From NCBI RefSeq assembly GCF_014698475.1, contig NZ_JACJTB010000064.1, positions 1-32,514 on the forward strand: a stretch of 32,514 bases of DNA. The letters run 5' to 3'. Below, piece by piece: positions 8,902 through 16,726 of this stretch. Source of the DNA: Nostoc spongiaeforme FACHB-130. Its GTDB lineage: Bacteria > Cyanobacteriota > Cyanobacteriia > Cyanobacteriales > Nostocaceae. Made by a program: the position numbers and the translations under genes. Numbering within the stretch: the first letter of the stretch is position 1; each line of letters starts with the position of its first letter. The notes beneath the pieces were generated by a model. That model ran no database searches, was not told where the DNA came from, and worked only from the letters and a program-made list of their open reading frames with translations.

Positions 8902-9046
8902 CGTCTCAACTCCTTCTCTGTGCAACGCAGAGAGTAGATCATCATGTCTTATAGACACACCCGGAGTTGGCATTCTGACTTGGGATTTCCCTCCACAGCT
9001 GCGGCACAGTCCCGGAATTTCACCGGAGTTTCCCAACTCCAAGTCT
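8902..9046 (-). promoter_or_regulatory. Cobalamin (B12) riboswitch ahead of cobG
   Basis: On the minus strand the leader contains GGGAA, GGTGAAATTCCGGGACTGTG, CCGCAGCTGT, a GGGA/TCCC stem, and AGTCAGAATGCC in the canonical order of cobalamin aptamers. The closing stem is exact: GGAGTTGG (9033-9040) with CCAACTCC (8963-8970). A hairpin TCTCTG/CAGAGA (8915-8933) follows, abutting the AAGGAG ribosome-binding site. The 7-mer GGAGTTG that contains part of the site (8907-8913) is a copy of the 5' closing strand, so it can compete for CCAACTCC. The size suggests a compact, class-II-like aptamer. Expected effect, known from the family: B12 represses cobG-cobH-cobI. Confidence 0.88.
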
Positions 9047-9120
9047 TAGTAATTTACCATGAGAGCGTCTTCGCTATACTCTATGCTTCACATTTTTTTC
9101 ATCAATGATTGGTGAATAAT

Positions 9121-9159
9121 TACAGATCCCCGACTTCTTAAAGAAGTCGGGGATCTGTA
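9121..9159. repeat. 19-bp perfect hairpin (GATCCCCGAC palindrome)
   Basis: The arms 9121-9139 and 9141-9159 are perfect reverse complements around a single central A. The core GATCCCCGACTTCTT and its complement form a repeat I recall from many cyanobacterial intergenic regions. Its position 58 bp after the nuclease-ParA gene (minus strand) and before the cobG leader lets it act as a transcription barrier. Confidence 0.8.
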
Positions 9160-9216
9160 CTCTTTAGACAAATATTATTTATATACTCTCTCTGTAATGG
9201 AGCTTTTAGATAAAAA

Positions 9217-10389
9217 TTAGGGAGACCTGAGAACCCCTATACCAGCTTCTTGTTCAATAAAATCTGCTAAATTTATAAAATCCTCACGCGGATAACATCT
9301 GCCTCCAATTAAGTCAAAAGCTAATCTACTCGCTGGATTTTCTGGGTTTTCCAGTATATGTATTCCCCAGTAATAAAGTAGATCGCTGGCTCGAATACAA
9401 ACTTTTTCTGGATCTATACAATGAAATTTATTATCTGTTTTCCTAATTTCTTTATACGCCGATAAATATACTTCCTTCAGAAGTTTAAAACGCTTCATAC
9501 CTGGATCTTTAAAATTATTGACTAGTACAAATAGATGAGCATCTTCATTTATTTGGCGTATTTCTCTCACAGTTTCTTGAATAACTTTACCATGCTTGTT
9601 AATTCCCAAGGGGTTTAATGTGGTTGGGATAATACAATAGTTGAGTCGTTTAATTAACTCTGTAGGATTGCGCTCTAGGGCAGGTGAACAATCACAAATT
9701 ACTATTTGACAGTCACGGGCGCTATCTTCATGCCAATCCTCTGCTTTAAATACTTGAATATTAGTGCCAACACCTTTAGAATTAGGAACAAAAACACCAT
9801 CTCCTACTAATTTTTGGAGATTTTCTTCCGGATCTAAATCTACCAATGCCACATTAAATCCTTGGAGTGCTAATGCACCTGCTAAATGTGCAGCAATTGT
9901 TGTTTTACCTACTCCGCCTTTGCAAGTAAAAACCCCAAAGTAAACTTTTTTTGATAGATTTTTATCTTGTGGATTTGATTCGTTGGGAGGCTCAGAAGTA
10001 ATACCAGCAGTTCCATCAATACTTACCAATTTATTTTCTAAAGCAATTCCACATCGGATTTTAGTATCTTTATTCCAGGATCTAATTAGTGCCAGTGCTG
10101 GGCCACTAAAGCCTTTTGTTGTAATGAACCAACCAAGATTAAATTGTTTACCTTCGGGAGAATCTAAAAAATCAGCAAACTTTAAAAGCTGTGGTGCTGC
10201 AACATTACTTTTGAGCCATTTAACTTGAATAGCTATAATTAAATTTTCTTTTGTTGCTATTAAATCATATCCAGGTTGATTAGGCTTTGCTGTTTCAACT
10301 GTCCAACCTGCTCGATGAATTAGTTTTGCTACGTGCTGCTCAAAGTGAGTGAAATCCTGAATGAACTCTGGCTCTTGAGTAGATGGCAT
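9217..10389 (-). CDS. Mrr-type nuclease domain fused to a ParA/MinD-type ATPase
   Basis: A 390-residue two-domain protein. Residues about 8-125 form a restriction-endonuclease-like domain: E17 in FEQHVAKLIHRAGW, then GYD42 and Q55-x-K57 in IQVKWLK, the E...D...QxK pattern of Mrr-like PD-(D/E)xK enzymes. A polar linker at about 130-148 follows. Residues 149-390 are a ParA ATPase with the deviant Walker A CKGGVGKTT (signature K157, K162), Walker A' VDLDPEEN (D184, D186) and Walker B VICDCSP (D233). No ParB or parS-like gene is adjacent. The ATPase may position or switch the nuclease; DNA defence, plasmid-derived partition or an unknown role are possible. The gene is flanked by repeats at both ends. 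Confidence 0.75.
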   Translation of the reverse strand: MPSTQEPEFIQDFTHFEQHVAKLIHRAGWTVETAKPNQPGYDLIATKENLIIAIQVKWLKSNVAAPQLLKFADFLDSPEGKQFNLGWFITTKGFSGPALALIRSWNKDTKIRCGIALENKLVSIDGTAGITSEPPNESNPQDKNLSKKVYFGVFTCKGGVGKTTIAAHLAGALALQGFNVALVDLDPEENLQKLVGDGVFVPNSKGVGTNIQVFKAEDWHEDSARDCQIVICDCSPALERNPTELIKRLNYCIIPTTLNPLGINKHGKVIQETVREIRQINEDAHLFVLVNNFKDPGMKRFKLLKEVYLSAYKEIRKTDNKFHCIDPEKVCIRASDLLYYWGIHILENPENPASRLAFDLIGGRCYPREDFINLADFIEQEAGIGVLRSP

Positions 10390-10432
10390 AAATAACTTTC
10401 AATTTTATTTTACAGTTAAGCAGAAGTAGCCT

Positions 10433-10535
10433 GCGTTATGGCTTCAGCCTAACGTATCATGATAATACAGTGGTGCGTTAGGCGCTTGGATATAGTTTTT
10501 GTGATGAATTACTCACAATCTGCGCCTAACACACC
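10433..10535. repeat. REP-like GTTAGGC inverted repeats
   Basis: Between the nuclease-ParA and pfkA genes are a hairpin around GTTATGGCttcaGCCTAAC (10433-10454) and a wider inverted repeat, GGTGCGTTAGGCGC (10472-10485) with GCGCCTAACACACC (10522-10535), one mismatch. A related copy occurs near 25661. Probably a dispersed extragenic element; it may end transcription of pfkA. Confidence 0.6.
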
Positions 10536-10549
10536 CGACGATAATTTGA

Positions 10550-11629
10550 CTATTCTCCTAAATAAATACCTAAACCACGAGCAGTTTGAACCAAAGTATC
10601 TTCTGGGTTGACGGCTTTGTACTGTGCGATCGCTTCTTCGATGGGTACGGTGATCACTTGGCGATTTTGCCAAGCGACCATGTAATCATATTTACCTTCC
10701 TCAATTAGATTAACTGCGGCTACACCAAAAGCCGAGGCGACTAATCGGTCTAGGGGTGAGGCTGTACCACCGCGTTGGATGTGTCCTAAGACGGTGACTC
10801 TTGTTTCTGCACCGATGCGATCGCTAATTTGGTCGGCTAAATATTCCCCAATTCCCCCATATCGTGATTGACCCAAGCGATTAGTTAAGGTGCGAATTTC
10901 CCCTTCTTGAGTCCGCACTGCTTCGGAGACAATCACTAAACAATAGTTTTTGCCGTCTTCTTGACGGTTTTTAATGTGATAACAAATATCATCCATACTG
11001 TAGAGGATTTCGGGAATTAAAATCACATCTGCACCCCCAGCAATTCCCGCAGCTAAAGCAATGTGTCCCGCATCACGACCCATAACTTCTAAGATCATCA
11101 CTCGACTATGAGAAGCGGCTGTGAAATGTAATTTATCCAGTGCTTCTGTTGCAATATTAACGGCTGTATCAAAGCCAATGGCGTGTTCAGTAATCCCGAT
11201 ATCATTATCAATTGTTTTCGGGATACCGACTAAGTTAATCCCGCCTTGTTGTGCGAGGCGACGCAGAATCGCTAAACTACCATCCCCACCAATGCCAATC
11301 AACGCATCTAAATCTAATTGATGATAGCCTGCAATAATTTCTGATGAGCGATCGCAAAAACTACCATCAGCCATCGGAAAAGCAAAAGGATCACCTTTAT
11401 TAGTAGTGCCTAACATTGTGCCACCAGAAGTTAATAACGGATCAACTTGCTCGATTTCTAATTTAGTAACTTGTGGTGGTCTTGCCATTAATCCTAGAGT
11501 TGCTTGTCGAATACCTAAGACTTCCCAACCTTTACCACTAGCACAATGAACAACTGCTCTGATGACTGCATTCAAACCAGAGCAATCTCCGCCACTAGTT
11601 AGAATGCCTATACGCTTACTTTTACCCAT
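10550..11629 (-). CDS. pfkA: 6-phosphofructokinase
   Basis: Phosphorylates fructose 6-phosphate to fructose 1,6-bisphosphate in glycolysis, a 359-residue cytoplasmic enzyme. Family motifs are GILTSGGDCSGLNAVIR (residues 8-24), GIGGDGSLAILRRL with D116-G117, PKTIDNDI with the catalytic D141, EVMGRDAGHIA and GHIQRGG. Gly117 at the site equivalent to E. coli Gly104 predicts ATP use. Lys138, equivalent to Gly124, is the residue found in PPi-type and mixed group III enzymes, so phosphate-donor choice merits a test. ATG 11629 fits the family start. Single-gene unit with a long upstream region. Confidence 0.93.
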   Translation of the reverse strand: MGKSKRIGILTSGGDCSGLNAVIRAVVHCASGKGWEVLGIRQATLGLMARPPQVTKLEIEQVDPLLTSGGTMLGTTNKGDPFAFPMADGSFCDRSSEIIAGYHQLDLDALIGIGGDGSLAILRRLAQQGGINLVGIPKTIDNDIGITEHAIGFDTAVNIATEALDKLHFTAASHSRVMILEVMGRDAGHIALAAGIAGGADVILIPEILYSMDDICYHIKNRQEDGKNYCLVIVSEAVRTQEGEIRTLTNRLGQSRYGGIGEYLADQISDRIGAETRVTVLGHIQRGGTASPLDRLVASAFGVAAVNLIEEGKYDYMVAWQNRQVITVPIEEAIAQYKAVNPEDTLVQTARGLGIYLGE

Positions 11630-12028
11630 ATTTTTGAACGCTGCAAACGTGAAATAATTTCACTCACTACCAGAGTTAGCTAACACTTGAAAAATCTGAT
11701 TAAATGCTATGATTTGGTTGATTTCAGCCCAAAATCACACCATAAAATTGATAACAGCAAAGTTTTACTGTCATCTGACTATAAGCTCAATCTCAAAGTA
11801 TAGTTTTGATTATTTCATTACTTTCAAAGTCTAGAATGATTTGTGTATGCACTATTTCTTCTAAACAAAAATTCATTGTTTGTTGTATTTTATAATTTAA
11901 TATTGCGAATTTTAACTATTGTTAACTTATGTCTTAATACTTGATTGTGTGTAACAATCCAGGAGTCTGAATATAGGAAAAGAACGCGTCTACGATTTTA
12001 CGTTGCTTCTCGGTAATTCCTATCTACT

Positions 12029-12130
12029 ATGAAACTCCCTACTACTTCACCCTCTTATTTTGCCAAAGGTATTGTGATTGTCCTGTATTATCTTGCAGTT
12101 TTATTCATAAATAAAATCAAAGTTCTATAG
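12029..12130 (+). CDS. Candidate 33-residue single-span membrane peptide
   Basis: ATG 12029 to TAG 12130 encodes a short polar N-terminus (MKLPTTSPSYFAKG), one hydrophobic stretch (IVIVLYYLAVLFI) and a basic tail (NKIKVL). This is the layout of a one-helix membrane protein with a cytoplasmic C-terminus. No Shine-Dalgarno is visible and I recognise no family; it does not match the one-helix photosystem or cytochrome b6f subunits I know. It may be chance. Confidence 0.25.
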   Translation: MKLPTTSPSYFAKGIVIVLYYLAVLFINKIKVL

Positions 12131-12258
12131 TTTTTATTTGTAGAGTCTGATACTATATCTCTAAGTGCTGTTCGATGAACTACAGATGTTCTTGCATATA
12201 TAAAAACGACAAAAACAGTATTTAAGTACTATTTTTGCAGATAACTAAATAACCGAAG

Positions 12259-12289
12259 AGGTATGAATTAGCGATTTAACTTCATACCT
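12259..12289. repeat. Inverted repeat AGGTATGAA/TTCATACCT
   Basis: Perfect 9-bp arms at 12259-12267 and 12281-12289 are separated by 13 bases. They lie about 300 bp upstream of the STAND operon. This could be an operator or a transcript hairpin; there is no T-run for a terminator. Confidence 0.5.
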
Positions 12290-12584
12290 AATCTGATGTG
12301 CAGTGACTTGTTATGTGTCGCCATACCAAATTACTTTCATCAATAGGTGTAAAGCCTGAAAATCTCTAGCCTTCAGTCGAGAAGCAGCACAAGGAAATTC
12401 TAGGCTTCAAGAACACAAATTGTTGCAAACCTAAAGTGGGTAAGGTGAATGTGGATGATAGCAATATGTCTCCACTACATTTAATTTTTCACTGTACAAA
12501 AAGATTTTGGTGAAAAGAATCTAAAATTCTAAAAATTTGTATGTGAATTTAGTGACATTGCAACAGAAATAGGACGCACGCCTT

Positions 12585-13103
12585 ATGCCAAAATATAGCG
12601 TTAATGAAGTTTTAGAAATTATCAAAAATCTGACAGTTGAAGAAAAATTAGAATTACAACAGTCTCTACCTAGTGTGTTAGGAAATATGCTGACTGCTGC
12701 TAAACCAGTGGAGTCTCATTCTCAGAATATTGAGGGGATTAATATTGGGAATGGTAACTCTGGTATTGCCTTTAATCAACTACAAGCAGACCGGGGAAGT
12801 AATATCAGTCAAAGTCAGACTGAGGTAAAAATTCATAATGCTGAGGTACAAGAAGCACTGAAATTACTAGAGAAATTAAAACAGGATATTAATACAAATA
12901 ATGCTTTGAACTCGATTGAAAAGAAAACTTTAGAAGTGCCACTACAAACAATTGAAGGAGAATTGAAGAAACCAAAGCCAGATAAAAATTTAGTAGAACA
13001 AGGTATGGAAGCCTTGAAAAAAGGTTTAGTAGGTGTTGCGGAACTAGCTGATCCTGTGATGAAACTAGCTCCTTTAGTTGCTAGAGTGTGGGTTGGTATA
13101 TGA
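12585..13103 (+). CDS. Small RHIM-like-motif partner of the STAND ATPase
   Basis: A 172-residue protein, first gene of the three-gene operon. Residues 1-35 are helical (YSVNEVLEIIKNLTVEEKLELQ), of a type seen at the head of small cyanobacterial partner proteins. Residues 52-67, INIGNGNSGIAFNQLQ, match the core of the RHIM and related amyloid-signalling motifs (I/V-x-I/V-G-x-x-N). Residues about 85-140 are charged helices. The C-terminus (GLVGVAELADPVMKLAPLVARVWVGI in two parts, from residue 146) is amphipathic to hydrophobic and could touch membrane. Its TGA overlaps the ATG of the next gene (ATGA), so the two are made together. The same motif recurs in that neighbour. The role as adaptor or effector is inferred. 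Confidence 0.75.
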   Translation: MPKYSVNEVLEIIKNLTVEEKLELQQSLPSVLGNMLTAAKPVESHSQNIEGINIGNGNSGIAFNQLQADRGSNISQSQTEVKIHNAEVQEALKLLEKLKQDINTNNALNSIEKKTLEVPLQTIEGELKKPKPDKNLVEQGMEALKKGLVGVAELADPVMKLAPLVARVWVGI

Positions 13104-16100
13104 GCAACCAATCTACTAATAATCAGTATGAAACGAAGCAAAATATTAGTAATATTTCAATCGGTGACAGTAATGTTGTCACCTTTAATCAAACTCAGAT
13201 TTTGCAAGTTTCTGTGGCTGAGATTAAAACCCGTGAATTTAGAGCGACTTCACCCTACAAAGGCTTAAAGAAATTTGAGCCAGAAGATAAAGACATTTTT
13301 TTTGGTCGTGATCAGTTTCTCACAGGTATAGTCAATCAATTACAACAAACCAATTTAATTTTGCTTTTAGGTGCATCTGGAAGTGGTAAATCATCAGTAG
13401 TACGTGCTGGTTTAATTCCCTGGTTATCACAAAAATGGGGAACAAAATTGGTCAAACTGACTTTTACGCCAGATATTGATCCCTTTGAATCTTTCTATGC
13501 AAGTTTGCTGAGTAAATATAAGCAATCAGCCGCCCAGATGGCGCGAGAGGCTGAAACTGACACCTTAACAGAAGTAGTCAATAGGCTCAAGCAGCCTGAT
13601 GATTACTGGTTTATTTTAATTGACCAGTTTGAAGAATTATTTACTACAACTCAGCCAGAAAAACGGAATAAGTTTATCTCTAGCTTAGTACAGTTAAGTA
13701 AAATTAACGTTTCCAATGTCAAAATTGTGGCAACTATGCGGGCTGATTTTCTTGACAGATTCAGCCCTTATCCTGCCTTAGTAAAAGCTACAGATAACCA
13801 TCGTCCTATAATTGCAGAGATGCAACAAGATGAATTGCGTTTGGCAATTGAACAACCTGCGGCTCATCATGGGGTAGTGTTTGAAACGGGCTTGGTAGAG
13901 GAAATAATTAAAGATGTTCAAGGACAAGCTGGATATCTACCTTTATTGCAATACACTCTCAATCTCTTGTGGGAGACAGAAGTTAAAACTGGTAGTATTA
14001 ATGACCGGACTTTAAATTTGAATACTTACCGGATGTTAGGTGGGGTGAGAGGTGCGCTGCAAGAACATATAGATAAAATCTATGGTGCGTTTTCTCAACC
14101 AGAACAATTAGCAACTCAGAAAATTTTCCTCAAATTGGTAGATATTGGTGGAGATTCAGAATCAAGTAGCGATTGGAAGCCAGTTCGCAGACGGGCTAAT
14201 CGTTTTGAGTTTAGCGAGGAACTAGAGCAAAGTGTATTGAGAAAGTTGATCGATGAAAATCTCTTGGTAAGCAATGTGCCTCAAGAGACCTTACACGATC
14301 GCCTAACAACAGCGCCAGTATCTACAGTAGAAATTGCCCATGAAATCTTGTTAACATCTTGGGCAACACTCAACACCTGGATTGAGGAAAATCGTCAGGC
14401 GATCGCACTTTTTAACCGACTCAATGATGATGTTGCACATTGGCAGACTTTGAAAAATGACGATGAACTGTGGAGTGGATCAAAGTTAGCAAAAGTTGTA
14501 GAACTGCGACAAAACCCAGCTTTGAACCCAGCATTGGGTAAATTTAGTGAAAAAACAGCCGAGTTTATTGATGCTAGTGTCAAAAGACGCGATCGTCAAC
14601 GCCGCCGCAGCATAATCGTACTCTCGGCCTTTTCTACAGTGGTGTCATTATTCGCCATTTTAGCCGGAATTCAGTACTATAGAGCCGAAACAGGACAGAT
14701 TTCTGCTATTAATCAAACTTCCGAAGCCCGTTTGACTGCTAATAAAGCTAAGTTTGATGCTCTATTAAGCAGTTTAGAGGCTGCCAAACGCTATCAATCG
14801 CTGATTTTAAGCAACACTAATCCACAATTGCAAACAGAAATCAAAGCCCAGTTAGGACAAGCAGTCTACTGGACAAGAGAACGCAACCGTCTGCAAGGAC
14901 ATCAAAGTAATGTTCAAAGTGTGAGTTATAGCCCAGATGGCCAAATAATTGCCACCGCCAGCCACGACAAGACAATCAAGCTATGGCAAGCAGACGGTAA
15001 ACTGATCAAAACTCTAGAAGGGCATACCCAACCAGTCAGGAGTGTCAGTTTTAGCCCCAAGGGAGATATGCTGGCTTCAGCCAAGCGCGATGGCACAGTC
15101 GAACTTTGGGATCGCAATGGTAATCTACTCAATACGATTAATGCTCATAAAAGCTTGGTTTTGAGTGTAAACTTCAGCCCGGATGGTAAGACAATTGCGA
15201 CTGGGAGCAAGGATCACACAGCTAAACTATGGCGTATTGACGGTACAGAGATTAATCCCATTACTACCCTCAATGGACATAGCTCATGGGTGATGCAGGT
15301 GCTTTTTCATCCCAAAACTCATCAGATTGTTACTACTAGCGGTGACAAGACTATTAAATTGTGGCAACAAGACGGCAAACCACCGCAAACCCTGAATAAA
15401 CATACTGACACCGTGATGAGTGCAGCTTTCAGCCCAGATGGAAAAATGTTAGCAACTGCCAGCCTAGATAAAACAGTTAAACTTTGGAGTTCCGATGGGA
15501 AACTAATCAAAAGCCTTCCCCATCCAGAACAACTATATAGTGTCAGTTTCAGTAAAGATGGACAGATTGCCTCTGGTAGTGTTGATGGAAATGTCAGGCT
15601 GTGGACGCAAGATGGCAAACTATTAGATGCCTGGGCAGCTCATGATGGCAGAATTCATAGCTTGACCTTTAGCCCTGATGGACAAACTCTCGCAACAACT
15701 AGTAGCGATAACATTACCAAGCTCTGGCAAGTCCATCGCCAGTGGCTGACTGTTCTGAATGGACATCAAGATGCGGCGACTGGTGTCAATTTCCGCCCTG
15801 ATGGGGAGCAAGTAGTAAGTGCTGGTATTAACGATTTGCTGTACTTCTGGAGTCCAAAGGGGAATTTACTCCATACCACTAAAACAAATCAAGGCAGTGT
15901 GTATGGTATGAGTTTCAGTCCAGATGGCCAAACCATAGCCTCTGCTGGTAAGGACAATACTATCCGACTCTGGGATGCTAACGGGAACGCAATCAGAATA
16001 TTACGAGGTCATCAAGCTATCGTTAATAATGTCAGCTTCAGCCCAGATGGACAGACAATCGCCTCTGCTAGTGATGATCAAACAGCTAAACTTTGGAGCT

Positions 16101-16696
16101 TAGACGGTAAACAACAGAAAACTCTTAAAGGCCACAAGGGCAGAGTTTTAAGTGTCAGCTTTAGCCCCGATGGCAAAATCATCGCTACTAGCAGTGAAGA
16201 TCAAACAGTGAAACTGTGGGGAATTAATGGTGAAGAACTGAGAACTTTACCAGGACACACAAACCGAGTTTGGAATGTCAAATTTAGCCCCGATGGAAAA
16301 ACTATCGCCTCTGCTAGTGCTGACAGGACAATCAAACTGTGGAGTTTAGAGGGACAACTGATCAAAACCCTACATGGACACACGGCGGCGGTTCTTGATG
16401 TTAGCTTCAGTCCCGATGGAAAAGCGATCATTGCTTCTGCTAGTAGTGACAAAACTATCAAACTTTGGCAAGCAGATGGAAGCTTAATCACAACTTTGAG
16501 GGGACATCAGTCGGAAGTCAACGCTGTGAATTTCAGTCCCAATGGAAAGTTTTTAGCCTCTGCTGGAAAAGACAAATTGGTATTGCTTTGGAATGTATCT
16601 GATTTAAGTTTGCCGGGGTTGTTGAAACAAGGATGTCAACAGATACATGATTATCTAAAAACTCACCCAAAAGTTTCACAAAATTTCTGTAATTAA
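13100..16696 (+). CDS. STAND-type ATPase with 14 WD40 repeats and an N-terminal RHIM-like motif
   Basis: A 1198-residue receptor-like protein. Residues 19-33 (ISIGDSNVVTFNQTQ) form a motif shared with the small protein upstream. The NTPase follows: YKGLKKFEPEDKDIFFGRD entry segment, Walker A GASGSGKSS (from residue 91), Walker B FILIDQFEELF (D175), then a winged-helix-like region to about 490. A basic stretch (KRRDRQRRR) precedes one hydrophobic helix at about 503-525 (SIIVLSAFSTVVSLFAILAG), a likely membrane span. From about residue 596 there are 14 WD40 units, enough for two seven-bladed propellers. Start ATG 13100 overlaps the upstream stop; the frame also has GTG 13088. It likely senses a ligand through the propellers and oligomerises on ATP binding. 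Confidence 0.88.
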   Translation: MSNQSTNNQYETKQNISNISIGDSNVVTFNQTQILQVSVAEIKTREFRATSPYKGLKKFEPEDKDIFFGRDQFLTGIVNQLQQTNLILLLGASGSGKSSVVRAGLIPWLSQKWGTKLVKLTFTPDIDPFESFYASLLSKYKQSAAQMAREAETDTLTEVVNRLKQPDDYWFILIDQFEELFTTTQPEKRNKFISSLVQLSKINVSNVKIVATMRADFLDRFSPYPALVKATDNHRPIIAEMQQDELRLAIEQPAAHHGVVFETGLVEEIIKDVQGQAGYLPLLQYTLNLLWETEVKTGSINDRTLNLNTYRMLGGVRGALQEHIDKIYGAFSQPEQLATQKIFLKLVDIGGDSESSSDWKPVRRRANRFEFSEELEQSVLRKLIDENLLVSNVPQETLHDRLTTAPVSTVEIAHEILLTSWATLNTWIEENRQAIALFNRLNDDVAHWQTLKNDDELWSGSKLAKVVELRQNPALNPALGKFSEKTAEFIDASVKRRDRQRRRSIIVLSAFSTVVSLFAILAGIQYYRAETGQISAINQTSEARLTANKAKFDALLSSLEAAKRYQSLILSNTNPQLQTEIKAQLGQAVYWTRERNRLQGHQSNVQSVSYSPDGQIIATASHDKTIKLWQADGKLIKTLEGHTQPVRSVSFSPKGDMLASAKRDGTVELWDRNGNLLNTINAHKSLVLSVNFSPDGKTIATGSKDHTAKLWRIDGTEINPITTLNGHSSWVMQVLFHPKTHQIVTTSGDKTIKLWQQDGKPPQTLNKHTDTVMSAAFSPDGKMLATASLDKTVKLWSSDGKLIKSLPHPEQLYSVSFSKDGQIASGSVDGNVRLWTQDGKLLDAWAAHDGRIHSLTFSPDGQTLATTSSDNITKLWQVHRQWLTVLNGHQDAATGVNFRPDGEQVVSAGINDLLYFWSPKGNLLHTTKTNQGSVYGMSFSPDGQTIASAGKDNTIRLWDANGNAIRILRGHQAIVNNVSFSPDGQTIASASDDQTAKLWSLDGKQQKTLKGHKGRVLSVSFSPDGKIIATSSEDQTVKLWGINGEELRTLPGHTNRVWNVKFSPDGKTIASASADRTIKLWSLEGQLIKTLHGHTAAVLDVSFSPDGKAIIASASSDKTIKLWQADGSLITTLRGHQSEVNAVNFSPNGKFLASAGKDKLVLLWNVSDLSLPGLLKQGCQQIHDYLKTHPKVSQNFCN

Positions 16697-16726
16697 ACTC
16701 GATTTGGTTTTATAAGGAGAAAGAAA

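Larger units (their letters stand above)
11630..12584. other. Long intergenic region between pfkA and the STAND operon
   Basis: Divergent promoter region of nearly 1 kb. It holds one candidate small membrane-peptide frame (12029-12130), a second weak 42-codon frame (11709-11834, composition unconvincing) and the inverted repeat at 12259-12289. I recognise no tRNA or known small RNA here. The final 100 bases before 12585 are AT-rich and presumably carry the operon promoter, though no convincing -35/-10 pair stands out. Confidence 0.5.

Noticed and set aside
8902-9042. N-terminal 47-codon extension of cobG
   Set aside because: It overlaps the cobalamin aptamer, has no similarity to the family N-terminus as I know it, and a TTG with a strong ribosome-binding site follows.
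14926-16491. Several minus-strand frames of 60-100 codons
   Set aside because: They are antisense to the WD40 repeats and share one repetitive composition.
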